DNA of 46,138 nt from CAXSDR01 sp964236445. Its GTDB lineage: Bacteria; Actinomycetota; Actinomycetes; Motilibacterales; Motilibacteraceae. Location: NCBI GenBank assembly GCA_964236445.1, contig CAXSDR010000018.1, positions 1-46,138 of the forward strand. The letters run 5' to 3'. The notes beneath the pieces are model-generated. The model saw only the letters and a list, made by a program, of their open reading frames with translations. It searched no databases and was not told the DNA's origin. Positions 32,881-41,136 of the stretch are shown here, piece after piece (the stretch's first letter is position 1; each line of letters begins with the position of its first letter). The position numbers were made by a program, and so were the translations under genes.

Positions 32881-33594
32881 GTGCCGCCATCCGGGGAAGC
32901 CGAGTCGCGCACCGCTCTGGTGCGCCGCGCCCGGCGCGTCGTGCGGCTGCTCGGCGAGCGCTATCCCGATGCCCGCTGCGAGCTGGACTTCACGTCGCCT
33001 TTCCAGCTGCTGGTCGCCACGGTGCTCTCGGCCCAGACGACCGACGTGCGGGTCAACTCCGTGACACCCGCGCTGTTCGCCCGTTATCCCGGCCCCGAGG
33101 CGTTCGCCACCGCAGACCGCGTCGAGGTCGAGGCCCTGATCCAGCCGACCGGCTTCTTCCGCGCCAAGACGCAGGCGGTGATCGGGCTGGGCCAGGCGCT
33201 CGTCGACCGCTATGACGGCGTGGTGCCGAGCCGGCTCGAGGACCTCGTGACGCTGCCCGGTGTCGGGCGCAAGACGGCCAACGTGGTCCGCGGCGACGCG
33301 TTCGGCCTGCCGGGCATCACGGTCGACACGCACGTCGGGCGGTTGTCGCGACGTTTCGGGTGGACGCTGGAGGACGACCCGGTCAAGGTCGAGCACGAGG
33401 TGGGCTCGCTGCTCGAGAAGCGCGACTGGACCCCGGCGAGCCACCGCCTGATCTTTCACGGCCGACGCACCTGTCACGCCCGCAAGCCCGCGTGCGGCGC
33501 CTGTCCCGTCGCTTCCCTGTGCCCGTCCTACGGCACGGGCGAGACCGACCCGGTCAAGGCTGCGCTGCTCGTGAAGGACACCGGTCGGGCATGA
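32881..33594 (+). CDS. nth: Endonuclease III (DNA glycosylase/AP lyase)
   Basis: A 237-residue HhH-GPD glycosylase that removes oxidised pyrimidines. The hairpin LPGVGRKTANVV contains catalytic K131; D149 lies in TVDTHVGR, with the same 18-residue spacing as in E. coli Nth. The C-terminal Fe4S4 loop is C-x6-C-x2-C-x5-C (CHARKPACGACPVASLC). A GTG start at 32881 is used. The stop overlaps the start of the NUDIX gene by ATGA, so they are coupled. The place next to crp, NUDIX and MarP is conserved in actinobacteria. Confidence 0.96.
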   Translation: MPPSGEAESRTALVRRARRVVRLLGERYPDARCELDFTSPFQLLVATVLSAQTTDVRVNSVTPALFARYPGPEAFATADRVEVEALIQPTGFFRAKTQAVIGLGQALVDRYDGVVPSRLEDLVTLPGVGRKTANVVRGDAFGLPGITVDTHVGRLSRRFGWTLEDDPVKVEHEVGSLLEKRDWTPASHRLIFHGRRTCHARKPACGACPVASLCPSYGTGETDPVKAALLVKDTGRA

Positions 33595-34232
33595 ACGAGC
33601 CGCTGCCGGACGCGCTCGCGGGCCTGGCGGGCCTGCTCGAGCGCGTCCGTAGGCACGACGTACGCGCGGAGCACCTCGGGCGGGTCGCCCCGGTGGAGGG
33701 TGGGCGGGCGTCCGCGGTCCTGCTGCTGTTCGCGGTCACCGGGTCTGACGTTGACGTGCTGCTGATCGAGCGCGCGAGCACGTTGCGCAGCCATGCAGGT
33801 CAGGTGGCGTTTCCCGGCGGAGCCTGCGACCCGAGCGACGCGGACGCCACCGCCACCGCCCTGCGTGAGGCGGTCGAGGAGACCGGGCTCGACCCGGCCG
33901 GTGTGCAGATCCTGGGCACGCTGCCCGAGCTCTACATCGCGCCGAGCGGCTTTCTGGTCACGCCGGTGCTGGCCTGGTGGCGCCACCCTTCTCCGGTCGC
34001 GCCTGCCGATCCGGCCGAGGTGAGCTCCGTGCACCGCGTGCCCGTCGCCGTGCTCGTGGAGCCGGCGAACCGGCGGCGCGTACGCCACAGCAGCGGTTAT
34101 GTCGGCCCGGCGTTCCGCGTCGCTGCGTTCGCGGACCGCGACGGCGCGCCCGGTGAGGAGCTCCTCGTGTGGGGGTTCACCGCGCTGCTGCTCGAGCGTG
34201 TCCTGCACTACGCCGGCTGGTCGGGGAGGTGA
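33591..34232 (+). CDS. CoA-pyrophosphatase-type NUDIX hydrolase
   Basis: A 213-residue NUDIX protein. The box GGACDPSDADATATALREAVEETGL has the REUxEExGU core. The segment before it (LRSHAGQVAFPGGACDPSDA) matches the UPF0035 signature of NudL/PCD1-type enzymes that split CoA and derivatives to 4'-phosphopantetheine and 3',5'-ADP. The start overlaps the nth stop, and its stop overlaps the GTG of marP as GTGA, giving a translationally coupled nth-NUDIX-marP run, as in Rv3674c-Rv3671c except that no thioredoxin-like gene lies between. Confidence 0.9.
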   Translation: MNEPLPDALAGLAGLLERVRRHDVRAEHLGRVAPVEGGRASAVLLLFAVTGSDVDVLLIERASTLRSHAGQVAFPGGACDPSDADATATALREAVEETGLDPAGVQILGTLPELYIAPSGFLVTPVLAWWRHPSPVAPADPAEVSSVHRVPVAVLVEPANRRRVRHSSGYVGPAFRVAAFADRDGAPGEELLVWGFTALLLERVLHYAGWSGR

Positions 34233-35413
34233 ACCTGCTCGACGTCGGCCTGCTCGCGACGGCCGCCGCCTTCGCCGCCTCGGGCTGGCGCCAGGGATTC
34301 GTGGTGGGCGTCCTGGGCTTCGCGGGTTTCATCGGCGGCGGGGTCGCGGCCATGATCCTGACGCCCAAGGTGGTGAGCCAATGGCACGCCGGGCCCACGC
34401 TGCTGGTGACCGCGGCGACCGCGGTCGTCCTCGCCGCCTCGCTCGGCCAGTGGCTCATGACCACACTCGGCCGGTTCGTCCGGCGCCGCCTCACCTGGCG
34501 CGCGGTGCGCACCGTCGACTCCGGCCTCGGGGCGATCGTGAGCGTCTGTGCCGTCCTGGTGATCGTGTGGTTCGTCGCCCTGGCGTTGCGGGCGGCTCCG
34601 GTGGCGCCGGTCTCTCGCGCCGTACGCACCTCGGCAGTGATCCGCGCGGTCAACGCCGTGATGCCGAGCGGGAGCCGCACGCTGTTCGCCTCGTTCCGCG
34701 GGCTGCTCGACGAGGGCTCGTTTCCCCAGGTGTTCGGGGGCCTCGCACCGGAGCGCATCCTGCCGGTCGCGGTGCCCGACCCCGCTGTGGCGCAGTCCGA
34801 CCGCGTCGTCGCCGCACGCTCGAGCATCGTCGAGGTCTCAGGTGCGGCCCGCTCGTGCTCCCGGCAGGTGGACGGCACCGGGTTCGTCTACGCCCCCGAG
34901 CACGTGCTCACCAACGCCCACGTCGTCGCCGGTGTCTCGTCGCCGTTCGTGCGCGTCGGTGGCACCGGCCGCAGCCTCAACGCCCGGGTGGTCGCCTTCG
35001 ACCGGCGTCGCGACGTGGCGGTCCTCTTCGTGCCCGGCCTGGTGGCCCCGACGCTCCCGCTCGTCGCCAGCGCGACCCGGGGCGACGCGGCGGTCGTCGC
35101 GGGCTTTCCTCATGGCGGTCCCTACCGACGGTCTGCGGCGCGGGTGCGCGAGGTCATCCGGGCCCGCGGTCCCGACATCTACGGCGAGGGCGAGACGACA
35201 CGTGAGGTGCTCTCGCTCTATGCCACGGTGCAGCCCGGCAACTCGGGCGGACCCTTGCTCTCGCCCCGCGCGGGAGTGATCGGCGTGGTGTTCGCCAAGT
35301 CGATCGACGACCCGACCACCGGCTATGCCCTCAGCGTCGCGGAGGTCGCGCCTGTCGCTGACCCAGCCCGCACGCTGCAGCGCCCCGTCTCGACCGGGGG
35401 ATGCACCCACTAG
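34229..35413 (+). CDS. marP: MarP-type periplasmic serine protease (CvpA plus trypsin-like)
   Basis: The N-terminal ~160 residues have four membrane spans with a CvpA-like pattern (LLDVGLLATAAAFAASGWRQ, GFAGFIGGG, AATAVVLAASLGQWL, VSVCAVLVIVWFVALAL). The periplasmic trypsin-like domain carries the triad H231 (LTNAHVVAG), D262 (RRRDVAVLF) and S339 (QPGNSGGPL), with nearly the spacing of M. tuberculosis MarP (Rv3671c). MarP is needed for acid and oxidative stress resistance, cleaving the peptidoglycan hydrolase RipA. Two Cys near the protease start and end may form the redox-sensitive disulfide known there. The GTG at 34229 overlaps the NUDIX stop. Confidence 0.93.
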   Translation: MNLLDVGLLATAAAFAASGWRQGFVVGVLGFAGFIGGGVAAMILTPKVVSQWHAGPTLLVTAATAVVLAASLGQWLMTTLGRFVRRRLTWRAVRTVDSGLGAIVSVCAVLVIVWFVALALRAAPVAPVSRAVRTSAVIRAVNAVMPSGSRTLFASFRGLLDEGSFPQVFGGLAPERILPVAVPDPAVAQSDRVVAARSSIVEVSGAARSCSRQVDGTGFVYAPEHVLTNAHVVAGVSSPFVRVGGTGRSLNARVVAFDRRRDVAVLFVPGLVAPTLPLVASATRGDAAVVAGFPHGGPYRRSAARVREVIRARGPDIYGEGETTREVLSLYATVQPGNSGGPLLSPRAGVIGVVFAKSIDDPTTGYALSVAEVAPVADPARTLQRPVSTGGCTH

Positions 35414-35438
35414 CTGGGTGGCGCCTCAGCCCACCAGC
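35413..35438. terminator. Hairpin spanning convergent stops of marP and DUF309
   Basis: GCTGGGTGG (35413-35421) and CCCACCAGC (35430-35438) pair with one bulge, across the 12-bp gap between the two stop codons. It could end transcription from both sides. Neither side has a T tract. Confidence 0.4.
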
Positions 35439-35890
35439 AGCAGCGGCGCCGGCTCCAGGGTTGCCGACGCCTCCTCACCCCACGTGAGGAGCCGGTCGAC
35501 CTCGACGCCGTGCAGCCCCCCGGCCGGAGTGCCGGCGTAGGACCGCAGGTGCTCGGTGCCGCGGGCGAGCAGCGTGCGCGCGCCCGTGAGGTTGCCGCGC
35601 TGCAGGTGGGTCAGGCCCACGCAGAGCTGGGCGAGCCCTCGCCACAGCTCACGCTCAGTCTGGGGCGCGACCTTCCACGACGCCTCCAGCACCTCGTGGG
35701 CCTGGAAGGGTGAGGCGTCGTCGAGATAGCGCTGGGCGACGGCCAGGGCTTCGGTCGGTGCGAGCACGAGGTCGTCAGGCACGCGCTCGACGCCCTGCTC
35801 ACCGCGAGCCAGCGGGCGGCCGGCGGCGTCACGTGGCCGCGCGTTGCGCGCACGCCCGCGCGGGTCACGCTCGCGCTCGACGTCGGTCAC
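35426..35890 (-). CDS. DUF309 family protein
   Basis: A 154-residue helical protein. The central part has the DUF309 pattern: AQRYLDDASPFQAHEVLEASW, ELWRGLAQLCVGLTHLQRGN and GARTLLARGTEHL, including the F-x-A/E-H-E-x-L-E-x-x-W and R-G-L-x-Q core. The family has no established activity. The basic N-terminal region (about 1-45) is likely flexible. GTG at 35890 is chosen for its fit to the family; it lies 16 bases after the alpha/beta hydrolase stop, so the two are probably one transcript. Confidence 0.82.
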   Translation of the reverse strand: MTDVERERDPRGRARNARPRDAAGRPLARGEQGVERVPDDLVLAPTEALAVAQRYLDDASPFQAHEVLEASWKVAPQTERELWRGLAQLCVGLTHLQRGNLTGARTLLARGTEHLRSYAGTPAGGLHGVEVDRLLTWGEEASATLEPAPLLLVG

Positions 35891-35906
35891 TGCAGCCTGC
35901 CCGTTC

Positions 35907-36827
35907 TCACCGGTCGGGCTCGGGGTCGTCGAGCCACGTGACCAGTGTGTCGTTGAACGCCTTGGGCACCTCTTCCTGCGGGAAGTGACCGGCGTCCTCG
36001 AGCAGGCGCCAGCGGTAGGGCGCCGCGACGTGGCGCCCCGACCCCTGGGCGTTGCGCGGGAGCACCGCATTGTCGTGCTCGCCGTGCAGCTGCAGCACGG
36101 GCACGGTCACGGGTTCGGCCATCGCCGTGGCATAGCGGATGCCGTCGGGGCGCGGCAGGCTGCGCACCGCCCAACGCAGATATTCCAACGACGAGTGCGC
36201 GACACCTGCGATCTGGATGGCGCTGCGATAGACCGCGGCCTCCTCGGGTGACGGCCAGTCGGGACCACCCCACGTGCGGAGCAGGTGCTCGACGTAGGCG
36301 CCGTCGTTCTGCACGAGCCGGCGCTCCGGCAGCACCGGGGCCTGCAGGCTGAGCAGATGGCCGCTCGCCACGATCTGACGCGGGTCGCTGCGCAGCGCCG
36401 CCCGCAGGCGCAGCGGGTGAGGCGCCGAGACGGCGCACATCCGGCGTACGCAGGAGGGGTTGGCCACCGCGGCGGTCCAGGCGAGCAGGCCGCCGAACCC
36501 GTGCCCGACCAGCACCGCATCCGGTGCCCCCAGCGCGCGGATCACGCCGCTCACGTCGGCGGCGAGGGTGAACGGGTCGTAGCCGCGCGGCGGCTTGTCG
36601 CTCGCGCCGTAGCCGCGCAGGTCCATGGCCACGGCGCGGTAGCCCGCGTCGGCGACGGCCGGCAGCGCGTGCCGCCAGGTCCACCAGAACTGCGGGAAGC
36701 CGTGCAGGAACAGCACCATCGGTCCTTCGCCGGCCTGCGCGACATGGAACCGGGCGCCGTTGGCGGCGACCATGCGGTGCTCCCACTGACCTTCGGCCAT
36801 GACGGTCGACGCATCAGGGACGGCCAT
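35907..36827 (-). CDS. Alpha/beta hydrolase (EphE-like) lacking the nucleophile
   Basis: The fold is complete: the oxyanion segment LFLHGFPQFWWTWRHALP, the strand MDLRGYGASDKPP, a cap region, a late acid in QLHGEHDNAV and the catalytic His in DAGHFPQEE, ending WLDDPEPDR. It resembles epoxide hydrolase-type proteins beside marP in actinobacteria (EphE, Rv3670). The nucleophile elbow reads G-H-G110-F-G-G: glycine stands where Asp (epoxide hydrolase) or Ser (esterase) should be. The codon is GGG; one base change in a GAC/GGC-like codon would not suffice to explain it fully. The protein may be catalytically dead, act as a binder, or use another residue. ATG 36827 is chosen; 36800 is possible. Confidence 0.85.
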   Translation of the reverse strand: MAVPDASTVMAEGQWEHRMVAANGARFHVAQAGEGPMVLFLHGFPQFWWTWRHALPAVADAGYRAVAMDLRGYGASDKPPRGYDPFTLAADVSGVIRALGAPDAVLVGHGFGGLLAWTAAVANPSCVRRMCAVSAPHPLRLRAALRSDPRQIVASGHLLSLQAPVLPERRLVQNDGAYVEHLLRTWGGPDWPSPEEAAVYRSAIQIAGVAHSSLEYLRWAVRSLPRPDGIRYATAMAEPVTVPVLQLHGEHDNAVLPRNAQGSGRHVAAPYRWRLLEDAGHFPQEEVPKAFNDTLVTWLDDPEPDR

Positions 36828-37003
36828 GGTCAGGAGCCTGCCACAAGCCGAGGGGCCTGCGCCGTCGCAGGTGATCACAACGGCGTACGCGCTGTCATCC
36901 CTGCGGGCCACCTCGCGAGCACCCAAGAGCATCCCGCGCTCCGATGTGCGCACGTTGCCGCGTCCCTAGCGTTGAAGCAACATCAGAACGAAGGGAAACA
37001 GCG

Positions 37004-37963
37004 ATGATCGAAGCACGCAACCTCACCAAGCGGTACGGCGACAAGACGGCCGTCGACGACCTCAGCTTCACCGTGCGGCCGGGCATCGTCACCGGCTTCC
37101 TCGGCCCCAACGGTGCGGGCAAGTCCACGACGATGCGCATGATCGTGGGGCTCGACGCACCCTCGTCCGGCTCCGTGACGGTCAACGGTCGTCCCTACGC
37201 CGAGCACAAGGCGCCACTGCGCGAGGTGGGCGTCCTGCTGGAGGCGCGAGCCATCCACACCGGCAGGTCCGCGAAGAACCACCTGCTCGCGATGGCAGCG
37301 ACCACCGGCATCAGCACGCGACGTGTCGAGGAGGTCATCGACCTCGTCGGACTGCGCGACGTCGCCGACAAGCGGGTCGGCGCCTTCTCGCTCGGCATGG
37401 GGCAGCGGCTCGGCATCGCCTCGGCCCTGCTCGGGGACCCGGCGACGATCATGCTCGACGAGCCTGTCAACGGCCTGGACCCCGAGGGCATCCTCTGGAT
37501 CCGCAACCTGCTCAAGTCCCTGGCCGCCGAGGGCCGGACCGTCCTGCTCTCCTCGCACCTCATGGCGGAGATGTCCGTGACCGCGGAGCATCTCATCGTC
37601 GTCGGACGCGGCCGGTTGATCCGCGACGTGTCCATGGCCGAGTTCATCGCCAGCGCGTCGAGCAACTCGGTGCGCGTACGCACGGCGGAGGCCGGTGAGC
37701 TGCGCTCCCTGCTGCTGCGTCCCGGCGTCACGGTCGCGAGCGCGTCAGCAGATGCGCTCGAGGTGACCGGCTTGTCGAGCACAGAGATCGGTCAGCGCGC
37801 CGCGACCGCAGGAATCGCGCTGTCCGAGCTCACTCCGGTGCAGGCGTCCCTGGAAGAAGCCTTCATGGAGCTGACCAGGGACGCGGTCGAGTATCGCGCC
37901 GGAAGCACCCCCGACCAGGTCACCCGCACCGCCCCCGCCGCACAGAAGGAGATGGCAGCATGA
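37004..37963 (+). CDS. ABC transporter ATP-binding protein
   Basis: Walker A GPNGAGKST at about residues 35-43, ABC signature as FSLGMGQRLG (LGMGQ in place of LSGGQ), Walker B IMLDEPVNGLDPEG, and the H-loop SSHLMAEM. This is the DRA/CcmA-like exporter ATPase type found with DesK-type two-component systems in actinobacteria. A C-terminal extension of ~90 residues follows (VRVRTAEAGELRSLLL, TPVQASLEEAFMELT), as usual for this group. AAGGGA lies 7 bases upstream of the ATG. It is coupled (ATGA) to the permease, and followed by a histidine kinase and response regulator. Confidence 0.93.
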   Translation: MIEARNLTKRYGDKTAVDDLSFTVRPGIVTGFLGPNGAGKSTTMRMIVGLDAPSSGSVTVNGRPYAEHKAPLREVGVLLEARAIHTGRSAKNHLLAMAATTGISTRRVEEVIDLVGLRDVADKRVGAFSLGMGQRLGIASALLGDPATIMLDEPVNGLDPEGILWIRNLLKSLAAEGRTVLLSSHLMAEMSVTAEHLIVVGRGRLIRDVSMAEFIASASSNSVRVRTAEAGELRSLLLRPGVTVASASADALEVTGLSSTEIGQRAATAGIALSELTPVQASLEEAFMELTRDAVEYRAGSTPDQVTRTAPAAQKEMAA

Positions 37964-38775
37964 GCACCGCAACGTTGACCCGACCACAGACGACGCAGCC
38001 GAAGAACGAGAACGTCACCTTTGCTCGTGTCGTCAACTCCGAGTGGATCAAGTTCCGGACCCTGCGATCGAGCTGGCTCACCCTGGGCGCAGCAGTCGCC
38101 GCGCTGATCGTCATCGGAGCTCTCATCGGCTACAACACCGGCAAGAACTTCGCGACGCTCGCGCCTGAGGACGCGGCACCCTCGGGCTCGCTGCAGGGCT
38201 ACTACCTCGGCCAGCTGCTCATCGGCGTCCTCGGTGTGCTGTTCGTCTCCGGCGAATACACGACGGGCATGATCCGGTCGACGCTGACGGCGCTGCCTCG
38301 TCGCCTGCCTGTCGTGGCGGCGAAGACGCTGGTGTTCGGCTTCGTCTCGGTCGTCGCCATGGTGGCCGCGTCGTTCGCCGCCTTCTTCTCGGCGCAGGGC
38401 TTCCTCTCCCACTACGGCCACGGGTCGGCACTGTCCGATCCCACCGTGCTGCGCGTCGTGATCGGCACCGGCGTCTATCTGGCCCTGATCGGGCTGCTCG
38501 GCGGCGCCCTCGGCTGGATCCTGCGCTCGACCCCGGGTGGCATCTCGGCCCTCGTCGGCCTCGTGCTCGTCGTGCCGCTCATCTTCCGCGTGCTGCCGGG
38601 CAAGAGCCTGCAGAGCATGGCGCAGTATCTGCCCAGCGTGGCCGGCGGTTCGTTCGTCACGAGCGTACGAGCGCCGAACACCCTCGCGCCCTGGACCGGT
38701 CTCGGTGTGCTCGCCGGCTGGGTCGTGCTCTCGCTCGTCGTGGCAGCGATCCTGCTCAAGCGGCGTGACGGATGA
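37960..38775 (+). CDS. ABC-2-type transporter permease
   Basis: The 271-residue protein has six membrane spans: SSWLTLGAAVAALIVIGALI, the LLIGVLGVLFVSGEYTTGMI region with the typical ABC-2 GEYTTG(M/T)I phrase, TLVFGFVSVVAMVAASFAAF, VVIGTGVYLALIGLLGGALG, ALVGLVLVVPLIFRVL and GLGVLAGWVVLSLVVAAILL. GEYTTGMIRSTLTALPRR is characteristic of the bacitracin/DRA-like exporters in actinobacteria. The ATG overlaps the ATPase stop by ATGA. Together they likely export a peptide antibiotic or lipid, or sense it for the kinase. Confidence 0.92.
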   Translation: MSTATLTRPQTTQPKNENVTFARVVNSEWIKFRTLRSSWLTLGAAVAALIVIGALIGYNTGKNFATLAPEDAAPSGSLQGYYLGQLLIGVLGVLFVSGEYTTGMIRSTLTALPRRLPVVAAKTLVFGFVSVVAMVAASFAAFFSAQGFLSHYGHGSALSDPTVLRVVIGTGVYLALIGLLGGALGWILRSTPGGISALVGLVLVVPLIFRVLPGKSLQSMAQYLPSVAGGSFVTSVRAPNTLAPWTGLGVLAGWVVLSLVVAAILLKRRDG

Positions 38776-38797
38776 TTCCGGTCCTACGCTGAACGCC

Positions 38798-40000
38798 GTG
38801 ACGATCGACGCGGATCCCGTGCGCGCCCCTGTGTCTTCCCGACGCGGGCGGCGCGCATCCGTGGTCGTGGACATCGCCGTGGTCGCACTGACCCTGGTCT
38901 TCGGCCTGGGCAACGACCTCGTCAGCCACAACCCGCAGCGTCCTCGCGCTCCCTGGGCCTGGGCGTTCGACCTCGCGCTGGCGCTGCCGCTCCTGCTCCG
39001 TCGCCGTCACCCCGCACTCGTCTTCTTCGCGGTGTCGGCCATCGCCCTCGTCGAGTGGCTGACCGACGTCCAGGCCGCGGGCGCCGTCGCGATCCTCGTC
39101 GCGCTCTATGCCCTCGGACTCTATGAACGCCGTTGGGCAGTGGTCGCCGTCGCGCTGGTCATCGCGGCGACCGGCGTCGTCATGGTCATGACGCGCTGGG
39201 CGCCACCGACACACCGGATCGGCTCCGCGGTGCTCATGACCGGGACAGTGACCGCGGCGCTCGTGCTCGGCGTCTACGTGCGCACCCGTCGCTCCTACGT
39301 GCTGTCGGTCCTCGAACGGGCAGCCACGGCCGAACGCGAGCGCGACCAGCAGGCGGTCATCGCGTCGGCCGCCGAACGAGCGCGCATCTCCCGGGAGATG
39401 CATGACATCGTGGCCCACAGCCTCTCGGTCATGATCGCGCTGAGCGACGGCGCGGCCATGTCGGTCGAGCGCACTCCCGCAGCGGCCCGCGATGCCATGG
39501 AGAAGTCGTCCCTCGCCGGCAGGCAGGCGCTCGAGGAGATGCGGCGGCTGCTCGGTGTGCTGCGCGACCCCGAAGTCCTCGAGCTCGCGCCGCAACCGGG
39601 GCTGGTCCAGGTCGACGAGCTCATCGCGAGCGTTCGCGCTGCCGGGCTCGAGGTCGACCTCGTGGTCACCGGGCACCCGGCGACCCTGCTGCCGGGTGCG
39701 CAGCTCGCGGCCTACCGGTTGATCCAGGAGAGCCTCACCAACGTGCTCAAACACGCGCCCGGAGCGCAGCGGGCCACGGTGCGGATCAGCTATGGCGAGG
39801 GCACGGTCGACATCGACGTCGAGAACGACGACGCCCCGGGCAGCGCACCCGCCTCGGAGTCGACACGAGGCCAGGGCCTGACCGGCATGCGTGAGCGGGC
39901 GGCGCTCTTCGGAGGGACGCTCGCGGCGGGGCGACGACCCGATGGCGGCTGGTCGGTGCGCAGCCGCCTGCACGTCGACGACATACGGCACGGCACATGA
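38798..40000 (+). CDS. DesK/NarX-type sensor histidine kinase
   Basis: Four or five membrane spans fill residues ~25-155 (DIAVVALTLVFGLGNDLV through VLMTGTVTAALVLGVYV), then a coiled linker. The HisKA_3 motif REMHDIVAHSLSVM contains phospho-acceptor H202. The ATPase domain has ESLTNVLKHAPGA (N box) and GQGLTGMRERAALFGG (G box). There is no large extracellular sensor domain, so it probably senses within the membrane or through the neighbouring ABC transporter (intramembrane-sensing type). The GTG at 38798 is 22 bases after the permease stop. It is coupled to the response regulator by ATGA. Confidence 0.92.
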   Translation: MTIDADPVRAPVSSRRGRRASVVVDIAVVALTLVFGLGNDLVSHNPQRPRAPWAWAFDLALALPLLLRRRHPALVFFAVSAIALVEWLTDVQAAGAVAILVALYALGLYERRWAVVAVALVIAATGVVMVMTRWAPPTHRIGSAVLMTGTVTAALVLGVYVRTRRSYVLSVLERAATAERERDQQAVIASAAERARISREMHDIVAHSLSVMIALSDGAAMSVERTPAAARDAMEKSSLAGRQALEEMRRLLGVLRDPEVLELAPQPGLVQVDELIASVRAAGLEVDLVVTGHPATLLPGAQLAAYRLIQESLTNVLKHAPGAQRATVRISYGEGTVDIDVENDDAPGSAPASESTRGQGLTGMRERAALFGGTLAAGRRPDGGWSVRSRLHVDDIRHGT

Positions 40001-40668
40001 CGATCCGCATCCTGCTCGTGGACGACCAGCCCCTGCTGCGTCAGGGTTTTCGCATGGTGCTGTCCGCCCAGGACGACATGGAGGTCGTCGGCGAGGCGGG
40101 CGACGGCGACGAGGCGCTGCGCCTGACGAGGGCGACGTCTCCGCACGTCGTGCTCATGGACGTACGCATGCCCGGCACCGATGGCATCGAGGGCACCCGG
40201 CGCATCGTCGCGGCGCATCCCGAGGCGAAGGTGCTCATCCTCACGACCTATGCGATGGACAGCTATGCGTTCTCCGGTCTCAAGGCGGGCGCCAGTGGAT
40301 TCTTGCTCAAGGACGTGATGCCCGCGGACCTGCTGGCAGCGATCCGAGCGGTCGCCAGCGGTGATGCCGTCATCGCCCCGAGCGTCACGCGACGCCTGCT
40401 CGACGCCTTCGCCCATCAGCTGCCCGACGGAGCGAGCGAGACCGCACCCGGGGCTGACGTGCTGGCGGCCCTCACCGACCGCGAGCGCCAGGTGTTCGTC
40501 GAGATCGCGGCCGGCCTCAGCAACGGTGAGATCGCGACGAAGCTGGTGCTGTCCGATGCCACGGTGAAGACGCACGTGGGACGCATCCTGGCAAAGCTCG
40601 ACCTGCGCGACCGGGTGCAGGCGGTGATCCTGGCCTACGACGCGGGGATCGCCAAGCCGTCGGCCTGA
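39997..40668 (+). CDS. NarL/LuxR-family response regulator
   Basis: Receiver domain residues 1-120 with acidic pair VDDQP, phospho-acceptor D55 in VVLMDVRMPGTDGIEG, and the switch Thr/Lys in LTTYAMDSYAFSGLKAGASG and LLKD. The C-terminal LuxR helix-turn-helix has LTDRERQVFVEIAAGLSNGE, then ATVKTHVGRILAKLDLRDRV. It should act with the upstream kinase and probably regulates the ABC exporter operon that includes both. Its 3' end overlaps the convergent holin-like gene by 34 bp. Confidence 0.94.
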   Translation: MTIRILLVDDQPLLRQGFRMVLSAQDDMEVVGEAGDGDEALRLTRATSPHVVLMDVRMPGTDGIEGTRRIVAAHPEAKVLILTTYAMDSYAFSGLKAGASGFLLKDVMPADLLAAIRAVASGDAVIAPSVTRRLLDAFAHQLPDGASETAPGADVLAALTDRERQVFVEIAAGLSNGEIATKLVLSDATVKTHVGRILAKLDLRDRVQAVILAYDAGIAKPSA

Positions 40669-41093
40669 GCTCGGTCCGGACTCGAACCGGGCGCCCGGCT
40701 GCCCTTGAGCGCCGAGACGCTCTCCTTCGTGGTGCGGATCGTGCGCTCGGGAGCGCCCACCTTGCTGACCTGCTTCTTGCCCACGAGGGCCAGGATGGTG
40801 GCGAGCAGCAGATAGCCGGCGGCGACGATGAGGAACGCCCAGCCGGGCGCCATCCCGAGGGCGGTGAGCGCGTACGCCGCCGCGATGCTGAGCAGGATCA
40901 CGGCCAGCAGGCCGAGGAAGGCGGCGCCGCCGAACATGGCCCCGCCCTTGATCGCGTGCTTGGCCTCACTGCGCAGCTCTGTCTTCGCCAGCTCGATCTC
41001 GGAGCGGACCAGCGACGACAGATCCTTCGTCGCCGAGGAGACGAGCGAGCCCAGGCTGCTCTCGGGCGGTGTCTTGACGAACGGGTCGGCCAT
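40635..41093 (-). CDS. Phage-holin-like (actinobacterial holin superfamily III) membrane protein
   Basis: A 152-residue protein with the pattern SLGSLVSSATKDLSSLVRSE and IELAKTELRSEAKHAIKGG before two membrane spans (AFLGLLAVILLSIAAAYALT and AFLIVAAGYLLLATILALVG), then a charged tail. This is the putative Actinobacterial Holin-X family, a chromosomal group whose members sit close to marP and Na+/H+ antiporter genes and are probably not phage lysis proteins. ATG at 41093 is preferred over upstream starts because of the family pattern. Confidence 0.8.
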   Translation of the reverse strand: MADPFVKTPPESSLGSLVSSATKDLSSLVRSEIELAKTELRSEAKHAIKGGAMFGGAAFLGLLAVILLSIAAAYALTALGMAPGWAFLIVAAGYLLLATILALVGKKQVSKVGAPERTIRTTKESVSALKGSRAPGSSPDRAQADGLAIPAS

Positions 41094-41136
41094 GGCGTGG
41101 GCTCCTCGGCGGGTGGCTGTGTGTGCGGTTCGGGGC

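Noticed and set aside
40635..41093. Prophage holin
   Set aside because: No other phage genes are near; the family is chromosomal in actinobacteria and occurs in this neighbourhood.
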